Positions 43,307 to 52,200 of a DNA stretch of 64,000 nt are shown here, in pieces; the stretch's first letter is position 1, and each line of letters opens with the position of its first letter. Origin of the DNA: Nonomuraea glycinis (lineage in GTDB: Bacteria > Actinomycetota > Actinomycetes > Streptosporangiales > Streptosporangiaceae); the NCBI RefSeq assembly GCF_014646515.1, contig NZ_BMNK01000009.1, positions 1 through 64,000 on the forward strand. Direction: 5' to 3'. The notes beneath the pieces are model-generated. The model did no database searches. It was given only the letters and a program-made list of their open reading frames with translations, and was not told the DNA's origin. The position numbers and the translations under genes are program-made.

Positions 43307-45630
43307 CCGAGGTCGGCCGGCCCAGGAAGCGCAAGGAGGACGCCCGGTTATTGACCGGCCGTACTCAGTGGACCGACAACCTGCGGCAACCGGGGATGCT
43401 GCATGTGGCGTTCCTGCGCAGCCCGATGGCGCACGCGCGGATCACCCGGGTGGACGTGTCGGGGGCGCGCGGCCTGCCGGGGGTGGTCGCCGCGTTCGGC
43501 GGTCAGGATCTCGCCGGGGAGCAGGGCAGCCTGCCGTGCGCCTGGCCGGTGACGGAGGACGTGATCATCCCGGACCACCCGCCGATGGCGGTGTCGGAGG
43601 TCCGGTACGTGGGCGAGGCGGTGGCCTGCGTGGTCGCCACGGACCGCTACCTGGCCGCCGACGCGCTGGAGGCGATCGAGGTCGACTACGAGCCGCTGCC
43701 CGCGGTGATCGACCTGGCCGAGGCGCTGGCCGAGGGCAGCCCGAAGGTGCACGAGGAGGGCAACAAGGCGTACTCGATGAAGATCACCACCGGTGACATC
43801 GACGCCGCCTTCCAAGACGCCCCCGTCGTCATCGACCGGACGTACGTGCAGCAGCGCCTGATAGGCGCGGCGATGGAGCCCAGGGCGGTGGTGGCCACCA
43901 CCGACGGCGACTCCTTCACGCTGTGGTCGTCCACGCAGATCCCGCATGTGCTGCGGGTGATGCTGGCGCTGACCACCGGCATCCCCGAGCACAAGCTCCG
44001 GGTGATCGCGCCGGACGTCGGCGGCGGGTTCGGCACCAAGCTGCAGGTCACCGCCGAGGAGGTGCTCTGCCTGCTGCTCACCCGCAGGCTCGGCAAACCG
44101 ATCAAGTGGAACGAGTCCCGCTCCGAGGGCAACCTCACCGTGCACCAGGGCCGCGGCCAGATCCAGCACATCCGGCTCGCGGCCGAGGCCGACGGGCGCA
44201 TCCGCGGCCTGCAGGTGGACCTGCTGGCCGACATGGGCGCCTACCTGGTCCTGCTCACGCCGGGGATTCCGCTGCTCGGCGCGACGATGTTCAACGCGAT
44301 CTACAAGATGGACGCGTACGAGTTCGGCTGCACCGGGGTGTTCACCACGAAGATGCCGACCGACGCCTACCGGGGCGCGGGCCGGCCGGAGGCCACCTTC
44401 GGCATCGAGCGGATCATGGACGAGCTGGCGGCCGAGCTGAACGTCGACCCGCTGGAGGTGCGGCGGCGTAACTGGATCAAGCACGAGGAGTTCCCCTACA
44501 CCACCATCTCCGGCCTGACCTACGACTCGGGCAACTACGAGGCGGCGACCGAGAAGGCGCTGTCGCTGTTCGGCTACGACAAGCTGCGGGCCGAACAGTC
44601 CGACCGGCGGGACCGGGGCGATCCGGTCCAGCTCGGGATCGGTGTCAGCACCTTCACCGAGATGTGCGGGCTGGCCCCCTCCAAGCTGCTGGGCGCGGCC
44701 CGGTTCGCGGCGGGCGGCTGGGAGCACGGCTCGGTGCGGATGCTGCCCACCGGCAAGGTCGAGGTCATCACCGGCACCTCGCCGCACGGCCAGGGACATG
44801 TGACGGCGTGGAGCCAGATCGTGGCCGACGCGCTCGGCGTGCCGTTCGAGGACGTCGCGGTGGTGCACGGCGACACCGCGATCTCGCACAAGGGCCTGGA
44901 CACCTACGGCTCGCGCTCGCTGGTCGTCGGCGGCGTCGCGGTGCTGCAGGCGTGCGAGAAGGTCAGGGAGAAGGCCCGCAGGCTGGCCGCGCACGCGCTG
45001 GAGTGCTCGCCCGAGGACCTGGACTTCGCCGAAGGCGCGTTCACGGTGCGGGGCACCGACTCCCGGCGGACGATCCAGGAGCTGGCGTTCGCCGCGTTCA
45101 CCGCGCACGACCTGCCCGACGGGGTGGAGCCCTCGCTGGACTCGGACGCCACGTTCGATCCGGACAACTACTCCTTCCCGCACGGCACCCACCTGTGCGC
45201 CGCCGAGGTGGACACCGAGACGGGCCTGGTCAAAATCCGCTCGTACGTGGCGGTCGACGACATCGGCAAGGTGGTCAACCCGATGATCGTCGAGGGCCAG
45301 GTGCACGGCGGCATCGCCCAGGGCATCGCGCAGGCGTTGTTCGAGGAGGCCGTGTACGACGCCGAGGGCAACCTGCTGACCAGCACGCTCGCCGACTACC
45401 TGGTGCCGTCGGCGGCGGACCTGCCCGATTTCACCACCGACAGGACCGAGACCCCTGCCACGAGCAACCCCCTGGGCGCCAAGGGCGTCGGCGAGGCGGG
45501 CACCATCGCCTCCACGCCGGCCGTCGTCAACGCCATCGTGGACGCCCTGCGGCCGTACGGCGTGCAGGACATCACGATGCCGTGCACGCCCGAGCGGATC
45601 TGGCGGGCAGTGGAAGGAGCGCGGCCATGA
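43303..45630 (+). CDS. coxL: Molybdenum hydroxylase large subunit, form II CoxL
   Basis: A 775-residue molybdopterin subunit. The active-site loop reads AYRGAGR (about 355-361), the form II signature, instead of AYxCSFR of true form I CO dehydrogenases; the Cys that binds copper is thus missing. GGGFGTK and GAKGVGEAG, with the catalytic Glu, are also present. It oxidises a small carbon compound or aldehyde/purine-like substrate; CO use is not shown by sequence. Coupled by 4-base overlaps to coxS and coxM. Confidence 0.93.
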   Translation: MTEVGRPRKRKEDARLLTGRTQWTDNLRQPGMLHVAFLRSPMAHARITRVDVSGARGLPGVVAAFGGQDLAGEQGSLPCAWPVTEDVIIPDHPPMAVSEVRYVGEAVACVVATDRYLAADALEAIEVDYEPLPAVIDLAEALAEGSPKVHEEGNKAYSMKITTGDIDAAFQDAPVVIDRTYVQQRLIGAAMEPRAVVATTDGDSFTLWSSTQIPHVLRVMLALTTGIPEHKLRVIAPDVGGGFGTKLQVTAEEVLCLLLTRRLGKPIKWNESRSEGNLTVHQGRGQIQHIRLAAEADGRIRGLQVDLLADMGAYLVLLTPGIPLLGATMFNAIYKMDAYEFGCTGVFTTKMPTDAYRGAGRPEATFGIERIMDELAAELNVDPLEVRRRNWIKHEEFPYTTISGLTYDSGNYEAATEKALSLFGYDKLRAEQSDRRDRGDPVQLGIGVSTFTEMCGLAPSKLLGAARFAAGGWEHGSVRMLPTGKVEVITGTSPHGQGHVTAWSQIVADALGVPFEDVAVVHGDTAISHKGLDTYGSRSLVVGGVAVLQACEKVREKARRLAAHALECSPEDLDFAEGAFTVRGTDSRRTIQELAFAAFTAHDLPDGVEPSLDSDATFDPDNYSFPHGTHLCAAEVDTETGLVKIRSYVAVDDIGKVVNPMIVEGQVHGGIAQGIAQALFEEAVYDAEGNLLTSTLADYLVPSAADLPDFTTDRTETPATSNPLGAKGVGEAGTIASTPAVVNAIVDALRPYGVQDITMPCTPERIWRAVEGARP

Positions 45631-46481
45631 TCCCGGCCCAGTTCGGCTACACCCGTCCCGGCTCGCTCGCCGAGGCGTGCCAGGAGCTCGCCGCCGACGA
45701 GGAGGCCAAGGTGCTGGCGGGCGGCCAGTCGCTGCTGCCGCTGCTGCGGATGCGGCTCGCCTACCCGACCAAGCTGGTCGACGTGGGGCGCCTGCCGGAG
45801 CTGGCGGGCGTGCACGACCGCGGTGACCACGTCTTCATCGGCGCGATGGCCACGCACGACGAGGTGCTGCGGTCCGGCGTGGTCAACGCCGACTGCCCGC
45901 TCGTCGCGCTCGCCACCGCCACGGTGGCCGATCCCGCGGTACGGCATCGCGGCACGTTCGGCGGCTCCCTGGCGCACGCCGATCCGGCGGGTGATGTGCC
46001 CGCGGTGGTGCTGGCGCTGGACGGCGTCCTCGTCGCCAGGTCGGCCGACGGCGAGCGGGACATCCCGGCGGCGGAGTTCTTCGTCGACTACCTGGAGTCG
46101 TCGCTGCGGCAGGGCGAGATCCTGGTCGGGGTGAAGATCCCGAAGCTCGGGGCCGGCTGGGGCTTCCACTACGAGAAGTTCCAGCGTACGGCGCAGGCCT
46201 GGGCGATCGTGGGCGTGGCCGCGGCGGTCAGGCGCTCCAACGGCGCGATCCAGGAGAGCCGGATCGCGCTGACGAACATGGCTCCGACCCCGGTGCGGGC
46301 GCACGCGACCGAGACCGCGCTGGCGGGCATGGACCTGGGCGGCGAGGTACGGCAGGCGTGCGCGGAGGCGGCGGCGGACACCTCTCCGCCGGGCGACCTG
46401 CACGCTCAGCCTGACTATCGCCGGCACCTGGCCCGGGTGCTGACGCATCGGGCCGTGCGGAAGGCCGCCGGGTCGGTCTGA
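45627..46481 (+). CDS. coxM: CO dehydrogenase-like FAD subunit
   Basis: A 284-residue FAD subunit. AGGQSLLPLLRMRLA and TFGGSLAHADPAGD are the two FAD-binding motifs (about 30-45 and 108-122); the C-terminal CO_deh_flav_C part follows. It takes electrons from CoxS and passes them to a quinone or respiratory acceptor. ATG overlaps the coxL stop. Confidence 0.94.
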   Translation: MIPAQFGYTRPGSLAEACQELAADEEAKVLAGGQSLLPLLRMRLAYPTKLVDVGRLPELAGVHDRGDHVFIGAMATHDEVLRSGVVNADCPLVALATATVADPAVRHRGTFGGSLAHADPAGDVPAVVLALDGVLVARSADGERDIPAAEFFVDYLESSLRQGEILVGVKIPKLGAGWGFHYEKFQRTAQAWAIVGVAAAVRRSNGAIQESRIALTNMAPTPVRAHATETALAGMDLGGEVRQACAEAAADTSPPGDLHAQPDYRRHLARVLTHRAVRKAAGSV

Positions 46482-46490
46482 TCCGGTTCA

Positions 46491-46524
46491 CGTGGGGGCG
46501 CACCTCTTTCGGGGCGCCCCCACG
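46491..46524 (+). terminator. Hairpin between coxM and coxG
   Basis: A perfect 11-bp stem (CGTGGGGGCGC and complement) with a 12-base loop begins 9 bases after the coxM stop. No U-run follows. It may lower coxG expression or stabilise the coxSLM message. Confidence 0.5.
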
Positions 46525-46561
46525 ACACGTACGCTCGCAACCAGCGGGAAGGAGCGGATCG

Positions 46562-47296
46562 ATGGCGATGCGGTTCGAGCACGAGTTCACTGTCCCGGTT
46601 CCGATCGAGCAGGCGTGGGCGGTGCTGCTCGACGTCGAGCGGGTCGCGCCGTGCCTGCCCGGGGCGGCGCTGGACGTCTTCGAGGGTGAAGAGTTCACCG
46701 GCAGGATGAAGGTCAAGGTCGGTCCGATCACCGTCACCTATCGGGGTTCGGCCACGTTCGAGGATGTCGACAAGGACGCGCACACGCTGACCCTGCGGGC
46801 GTCGGGCAAGGAGGCGCGGGGTTCGGGCACGGCGGCGGCCACGGTCAAGGCGCGGCTCACCCCGGGTGACGGCTCGACGGCGGTGGCCGTGGAGACCACG
46901 TTCAACGTGACGGGCCGGCCCGCGCAGTTCGGGCGCGGGGTGATGGCCGAGGTCGGGTCGAAGCTGATCGACCGCTTCGCCGTCAACCTCGCCGAGTTAC
47001 TCGCCGAGCCCGTCCCCGAGCCGCCCAAGGACGAGGCACCCAAGGACGAGACGCTCAAAGACGAGACGCTCAAGGACGAGGCGCTCAAGGACGAGCCGGA
47101 CCGTCATCTGGCCGCGGTGCCCGCGCCGGAAGTCCGCCCGTCAGGCACGACCCGCACCTCGCTGACGCCCGACGAGGAGGCGCTCAACCTGCTGGAGATC
47201 GCCGGCCGGCCGCTGCTCAAGCGGGTGGCTCCGGCGCTCGGCGGGCTCGCGGCGCTGCTGCTCCTCGGCTGGTTGATCCGCCGGCTCACCCGCTGA
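46562..47296 (+). CDS. coxG: CoxG-type SRPBCC protein with membrane tail
   Basis: A 244-residue protein with an SRPBCC/CoxG domain (about 1-148; MRFEHEFTVPVPIEQAW, LPGAALD, ITVTYRGSATF). A linker with five KDE(x)(x) pentapeptides (156-180) leads to a C-terminal membrane helix (about 218-238) ending in basic residues. CoxG of CO oxidisers recruits the dehydrogenase to the membrane or carries quinone; the tail anchor fits this. AAGGAG lies 8 bases before the ATG. Separated from coxM by a hairpin. Confidence 0.88.
   Translation: MAMRFEHEFTVPVPIEQAWAVLLDVERVAPCLPGAALDVFEGEEFTGRMKVKVGPITVTYRGSATFEDVDKDAHTLTLRASGKEARGSGTAAATVKARLTPGDGSTAVAVETTFNVTGRPAQFGRGVMAEVGSKLIDRFAVNLAELLAEPVPEPPKDEAPKDETLKDETLKDEALKDEPDRHLAAVPAPEVRPSGTTRTSLTPDEEALNLLEIAGRPLLKRVAPALGGLAALLLLGWLIRRLTR
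47027..47095 (+). repeat. 15-bp in-frame repeats in coxG
   Basis: Five tandem units of AAGGACGAG plus six variable bases encode KDEAP, KDETL, KDETL, KDEAL, KDEP. They extend the charged linker between the SRPBCC domain and the membrane helix. Confidence 0.75.
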
Positions 47297-47377
47297 TTTT
47301 CGGCAAAAAGCCCATCAAGTGCGGACACACACGCTGAACTGAGGGAATGCCACCCCCATGACACTCGGGGGGATGGC

Positions 47378-50011
47378 ATGCCGATCTGCACCGTCGTCGT
47401 GATCACCTACAACGACGCGCCCCGTCTGCCCAGGGCCGTACGTTCGGTCCTGCGCCAGTCGCTGCGCGACCTGGAGGTGATCGTCGTCGACGACGCGAGC
47501 ACCGACGAGACGCCCCGCGTCGCCGCCGAGCTCATGGAGAGCGACCCCCGCGTGCGCTACCTGCGCAGGCCGGCCAACAGCGGCGGCTGCGGCGCGCCCA
47601 GGAACGACGGCCTGGACGCGGCCGCCGCCCCCTACCTCATGTATCTCGACAGCGACGACGAGCTGCCCCGGCACGCCTGCAAGAGCCTGCTCACCGAGAT
47701 CGAGCGGACCGGCGTCGACTTCGTGTCCGGCCAGATCTCCCGGCTGTACGAGTCCAGCGGGCGGCTCAAGCCGTACTATCCGACGCTGTTCGCCAGGCGG
47801 CGGGTGGTGGCGGGCATCGGCGAGGAGCCCGAGCTGTTCCTGGACTCCTTCACCACCAACAAGCTCTACGACGTGCGGTTCCTCAGGGACGGCGGGCTGC
47901 GCTTCCCTGAGGACATCCACTACGAGGATCACCCCTTCGCCACCGAGCTGTACGCGCGGGCCCGCCGGTTCGCGGTCGTGCCCTGGGTCGTCTACCACTG
48001 GCGGCGGGCGCCCGGCGGCACCTCCATCTCGCTCAGCATCAAGGAGATGGAGAACGTGCGCCACCGGGTCATCGCGGCCCGGCGCAGCGACGACATCCTG
48101 CGCGCCCACGGCCTGGCCCATCTGCTTCCCGCGCGGCAGTTCCGGTTCCTGCACCAGGACCTGCGCGTCTATCTGAACCCGCTGCCCACCAGGGACCGGG
48201 TCTGGGTGAAGGAGTTCGCCGCGATCGTCAGGCCGTACCTGGAGGGGATCTCCTCCGAGGTGTTCGACCGGATCGACCCGATGGCCCGGGTCTGCGGCCA
48301 TCTCATCCTCGCCGACCGGGTCGACGACCTGCGCGTCGCGGCGGGCTCGCTGACCGGGTCGAGAGCCGCGCCGCGCGCCGCGGTCCGGATCCACGACCGC
48401 ACCTACTGGGGCACCACGGTCTCCCCCGGCATGGACATCACCGATCTGGGCCTGGCCGAGCTGCCGTTCTCGGCCGCGCGGCTGCGGCACGAGGTGGCGG
48501 AGCTCGCCCGGGACGGCGACCAGGTGCGGATGACCGTGCACACCTACGACCCGTTCGGCGCGCTGCCCGTGGACTGGCAGGCGTTCCTGCGGGTCGGCGG
48601 GAAGCGGATCCCGATCCAGCCGCAGGCGTCGGGCGAGGGCGGCTACGTCAGCGAGGTCACCTTCACACCGGCGGGGAAGTGCGACCCGCGCATCGCCTTC
48701 ACCCGCCTGTCCGACGGCCACACCACCACCGACCGGCTACTGGTCGACCCGGCCATGGAGCCCGTCGAGCTGCCGGGCGGCACGGTGCGGGCCGAGGGGT
48801 ACGCGGCCTACCTGTGCGTCCGGGCGAAGACGGCCAGGTCCTCCTTCATCCGCAAGCTCAGGCGAAGGGTGCTGAAGCGGATCGGCACGCCGGCGATGAA
48901 GCTGCGCGTCTACAAGGCGCTGATCAAGGTGCTGCCGCCGCGCAGGAACCTGGCCCTGTTCGAATCCGACGTCGGCAAGGGCTGCACCGGCAGCCCGCGC
49001 GCCCTCTACGAGGAGCTGCGCCGCCGTGAGCTGCCCATCGAGGTGGTCTGGTCGGTGGCGAGACGTCGAGACGACTTCCCCGCGGACGCCCGCCTGGTCC
49101 GCCGGGGAAGCTGGGCCTACGTCTGGACCATGGCCCGCGCGGGCTACTGGGTGGACAGTCACGGCTTCCCGCTCGACTACCCCAAGCCGCGCCGTACCCG
49201 CTATCTGCAGACCTGGCACGGGCAGGGCATCAAGTCCATCGGCTTCGACGCCCCCGACCTGCGCGCCGACTTCGACAAGCCGCGCGAGCGGTGGCGGGCC
49301 GCAGTGGCCCGCTGGGACGCGCTGGTGGCGCCGAGCGCGGAGTTCGCGCGCTGCTTCCTGCCGTCCAACGGCTACACCGGCAAGGTCTACCGGTGCGGCA
49401 CGCCGCGCTGCGACGCGCTGCTGCGCGGCGAGGTCACCGACGACGTCCGACGCCGGCTGGAGATCCCGCAGGACCGCAAGATCCTGCTGTACGCGCCCAC
49501 CTACCGCGACCGGGCCAAGGGCAGCGGCCGGTCGGTCCGGGCGGACCTGGCGCTGATGGCCAGGGAGCTGGCGGGCGAGTGGGTGGTGGTCCTGCGCACC
49601 CATCCGGTCGAACGGTTCAAGCCGCCGGAGCACCTGCGGCACTTCGTCCGCCCGGCCGGGTCCTATCCCGAGATCAACGACCTGATGCTGACCTCCGACG
49701 CGCTGCTGACGGACTACTCCTCGGTGATGTGCGACTACGCGCTGACCGGCAAGCCCATGCTGTTCCTCATCGACGACTGGGACGACTACCGGCTGTCGGA
49801 GCGCGGCGTCTACCACGACCTGCCGTCGATCGCCCCCGGCCCGTGCGTGACCACCACCAGGGATCTGATCGGCAAGCTGCGCGACCTGCCCGCCGTGCAC
49901 GACTCCTACGCCGACCGGTACGCCGCCTTCCGCGAGCTGTGGTGCGCCGACGAGCGCGGCGACGCGGCGCACCGGATCGTGACGGACTTCTTCACCGGGA
50001 GCGAGCGGTGA
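47378..50011 (+). CDS. GT2 glycosyltransferase fused to TagF-like polymerase
   Basis: An 877-residue protein. The N-terminus (1-230) is a GT-A family 2 domain (VVVITYNDAPRLPRAVRSVL, VVDDAS, and YLDSDDE metal site). A middle region with beta-rich character (about 330-480) leads to a C-terminal CDP-glycerol glycerophosphotransferase domain (about 520-870): TWHGQGIKSIGFD, LRTHPV, LLTDYSSVMCDYALTGKP. Such fusions build poly(polyol-phosphate) or glycosyl-phosphate wall polymers. ATG start; the stop overlaps the next gene (GTGA). First gene of the surface-polymer locus. Confidence 0.9.
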   Translation: MPICTVVVITYNDAPRLPRAVRSVLRQSLRDLEVIVVDDASTDETPRVAAELMESDPRVRYLRRPANSGGCGAPRNDGLDAAAAPYLMYLDSDDELPRHACKSLLTEIERTGVDFVSGQISRLYESSGRLKPYYPTLFARRRVVAGIGEEPELFLDSFTTNKLYDVRFLRDGGLRFPEDIHYEDHPFATELYARARRFAVVPWVVYHWRRAPGGTSISLSIKEMENVRHRVIAARRSDDILRAHGLAHLLPARQFRFLHQDLRVYLNPLPTRDRVWVKEFAAIVRPYLEGISSEVFDRIDPMARVCGHLILADRVDDLRVAAGSLTGSRAAPRAAVRIHDRTYWGTTVSPGMDITDLGLAELPFSAARLRHEVAELARDGDQVRMTVHTYDPFGALPVDWQAFLRVGGKRIPIQPQASGEGGYVSEVTFTPAGKCDPRIAFTRLSDGHTTTDRLLVDPAMEPVELPGGTVRAEGYAAYLCVRAKTARSSFIRKLRRRVLKRIGTPAMKLRVYKALIKVLPPRRNLALFESDVGKGCTGSPRALYEELRRRELPIEVVWSVARRRDDFPADARLVRRGSWAYVWTMARAGYWVDSHGFPLDYPKPRRTRYLQTWHGQGIKSIGFDAPDLRADFDKPRERWRAAVARWDALVAPSAEFARCFLPSNGYTGKVYRCGTPRCDALLRGEVTDDVRRRLEIPQDRKILLYAPTYRDRAKGSGRSVRADLALMARELAGEWVVVLRTHPVERFKPPEHLRHFVRPAGSYPEINDLMLTSDALLTDYSSVMCDYALTGKPMLFLIDDWDDYRLSERGVYHDLPSIAPGPCVTTTRDLIGKLRDLPAVHDSYADRYAAFRELWCADERGDAAHRIVTDFFTGSER

Positions 50012-51060
50012 ACGTCGTCTTCACCTGCCTGGACGCCGACACCCTCGGCGGCATCCAGCAGGTGACGCACACGCTGGCCCAAGGGCTGGCCGGGCGCGGG
50101 CACGAGGTGCACGTCATCGGCCTGCACCGGTCCGCCGCGCCGTTCCACTACGTCGACGAGCCCCGCTACCGGCGGCACCTGATCAGCCGGAGCCCGGTGC
50201 GCCCGCAGGGCCGGCCGGCCCGCCGCCGGCTGAAGGAGCTGCTCGGCCCGATGCGGCCGGGGTACGCGGTGCTGACCTCACCCTCGGTGGTGACCCGCCT
50301 GACGGGCCTGCTGCCCGACGCCCTGCGGCCGATCGGCCACTACCACGGCTCGTACGAACACGCCCGCGGCTGCTGGCACCTCGACTCGATCAGAAAGCAC
50401 TACCCCGGCCTCGACCAGGCCGTGTTCCTCAGCGACGACGACGCACGGCTGTTCGCCGAGCACGCCCTGCTGCCCAACGCCTGGGCGCTGCCCAACCCGC
50501 TGGCCGCCTGGCCGGACCGGACCTCACCCCTGACGACGCCCCGCGTGCTCGGCGTGGGCCGGCTGGAAGGCGTCAAGCGGTTCGACCGGCTGATCAGCGC
50601 CTTCGCCCGATCCGGCGCGCCCCGGCCGTGGCAGCTGCACCTCATCGGCGACGGCGGCGAGCTGGACCGGCTGCGCGCGCACGCCGCCCGCGAGGGCATC
50701 GTGGACCGGGTCGTCTTCCGCGGCCGGGTGCCCGCCGCGCTGATGCCCGAGGAGTATCTGGACGCCTCGATCCTGGCGGTGACCAGCGAGCACGAAGGGC
50801 TGCCCGTCGTGCTGCTGGAGGCGGCCGCGCACGGGGTGCCGGCGGTGGCGTTCGACGTGTCGGGCGGCGTCAGGTCGGCGGGCCCGGTGCTGGTCCCGCC
50901 AGGAGACGTGGACGCGTTCGGCGCCGAACTGGCCCGGCTCACCGGGTCGGCGCGGGAGCGGCGGCGGGTGGGCGCCGCCGCTCGGGCCGGAGCCGCGGCG
51001 TTCCGGCTCGACCCCGTCCTCGATCGCTGGGAGTCGCTGTTCCAGCACATCGAGCGCTGA
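50008..51060 (+). CDS. GT4 family glycosyltransferase
   Basis: A 350-residue GT-B enzyme. The N-terminal half has LGGIQQVTHTLAQGLAGRGH, typical of family 4 acceptor-side domains; the C-terminal half has VGRLEGVKRFDRLI and SEHEGLPVVLLEAAAHG, the EX7E nucleotide-sugar site. Donor and acceptor are unknown. It is translationally coupled to the TagF-like fusion gene. Its last codons are the first copy of a 24-bp tandem repeat. Confidence 0.92.
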   Translation: MNVVFTCLDADTLGGIQQVTHTLAQGLAGRGHEVHVIGLHRSAAPFHYVDEPRYRRHLISRSPVRPQGRPARRRLKELLGPMRPGYAVLTSPSVVTRLTGLLPDALRPIGHYHGSYEHARGCWHLDSIRKHYPGLDQAVFLSDDDARLFAEHALLPNAWALPNPLAAWPDRTSPLTTPRVLGVGRLEGVKRFDRLISAFARSGAPRPWQLHLIGDGGELDRLRAHAAREGIVDRVVFRGRVPAALMPEEYLDASILAVTSEHEGLPVVLLEAAAHGVPAVAFDVSGGVRSAGPVLVPPGDVDAFGAELARLTGSARERRRVGAAARAGAAAFRLDPVLDRWESLFQHIER

Positions 51061-51134
51061 GCGTTCCAGTACGTCGAGCGCAGAGCGTTCCGTCACATCG
51101 AGCGCTGAGCGTTCCAGTACGTCGAGCGCTGAGT
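51039..51134. repeat. 24-bp tandem repeat copied from a gene end
   Basis: Four 24-base units begin at 51039, 51063, 51087 and 51111, each of the form GTTCC(AG/GT)(C/T)AC(A/G)TCGAGCGC(T/A)GAG(C/T). The first is the 3' end of the GT4 gene (its codons FQHIER and stop); the others fill the space to the convergent sulfotransferase gene, whose stop touches the last copy. Confidence 0.85.
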
Positions 51135-52183
51135 CACCCGGCTCGCTCGACCAGCTCCGGCGACTCGTGGCGCTGCTGCGGCACCCCGGCGAGCGCCCGC
51201 TGGCCGGTGGTGAGCATGGCCGCCACCGGGCTCGGCTCGCGCAGCCGGTTGAACCGGTCGCGCATGGCCTTGCGCATCCGGCTGGCCCGGCGCTTGTTCA
51301 TCGTCTTCTGGCAGAGCGCGAGGTGCTCCTTGGTCGCCGGCGCCGCCCCGGTGAGCTCGTAGCCGTGGGCCTCCAGCCGCTCGCCCAGGACGTGCTCGCA
51401 GAGCGCGATCTCCCAGGCGTCCAGGCGCTTGGCCCAGCTGCCGACCCGGCTGCGGGTGACCTCGCCGTGCGTGTTGCTGTGCCAGACCTTGTGGACGGGC
51501 ACCGCGATGCTGGCCGCCTCGCGCGGCGAGACCATGGACGGCGCGAAGTCCTCGCCGAGGAACGCGCAGAGCTTCTTCAACTCGGTCGAGGGATCGTCGG
51601 TGAGGTGCTCGTAGCGCAGCTCGAAGTAGCTGTCCTGGGGCAGCGTCCGCCGCAGCCGGTCACCCGCGTCGATGGCCTCGGCCCAGGTGGAGACGGCGTG
51701 GAAGGAGTCGTGCGTGTACCACGGCATCTCCTTCAGCGAGGCCACGCAGTCGCGGCCGTCCCTGATCAGGTGGATGAACTGGGCGTCGGGGAAGAGCCTG
51801 AGCAGCAGGTCGGTGTGCTTGACGTAGCTGGGCCGCTTGTCGCCCCAGCGCGGCTTGCCGAACCGCTCGGCGTACATCCGGAACGCGGTGCCGATCACCG
51901 AGCCGAGCGAGCCGGGGCCGTCCACGGCCTGCTGGACGAACTCGTGCTTGTCGATCTTGAGCTCGCGGAACTTGGTGCTGCGGTCGGTCGCGATCCACTC
52001 GGCCAGCGAGCGCCGGCACGAGACGTCCCGCAGGTCGCCGAACGAGCGGCGCCGATAGTAGGCGGGCATCAGGAACCGCGTCTCCGGCGGCACCGCGAGC
52101 CGCGGGTGCGAGTGGAGCATGAGCTGCAGCATCGTGGTGCCGGAGCGCGGGCAGCCAATGACGAATACTGGCCGATCGGACAT
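51134..52183 (-). CDS. Sulfotransferase
   Basis: A 349-residue PAPS-dependent sulfotransferase. CPRSGTTMLQLMLHSHP (from residue 11) is the 5'-phosphosulfate loop; RDGRDCVASL near 148 is the 3'-phosphate site; WAEAIDAGDRL and the LRYEHLTDDPS region follow as in carbohydrate or lipid sulfotransferases. No signal or membrane helix, so it acts in the cytoplasm. GGGGG lies 6 bases before ATG. With the phosphatidyltransferase next to it, it may modify the polymer or its lipid carrier. Confidence 0.9.
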   Translation of the reverse strand: MSDRPVFVIGCPRSGTTMLQLMLHSHPRLAVPPETRFLMPAYYRRRSFGDLRDVSCRRSLAEWIATDRSTKFRELKIDKHEFVQQAVDGPGSLGSVIGTAFRMYAERFGKPRWGDKRPSYVKHTDLLLRLFPDAQFIHLIRDGRDCVASLKEMPWYTHDSFHAVSTWAEAIDAGDRLRRTLPQDSYFELRYEHLTDDPSTELKKLCAFLGEDFAPSMVSPREAASIAVPVHKVWHSNTHGEVTRSRVGSWAKRLDAWEIALCEHVLGERLEAHGYELTGAAPATKEHLALCQKTMNKRRASRMRKAMRDRFNRLREPSPVAAMLTTGQRALAGVPQQRHESPELVERAG

Positions 52184-52200
52184 GTCGAACCCCCGAAAAC

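Noticed and set aside
42824..47296. True aerobic CO dehydrogenase operon
   Set aside because: The CoxL loop is AYRGAGR, not AYxCSFR, so CO oxidation should not be assumed.
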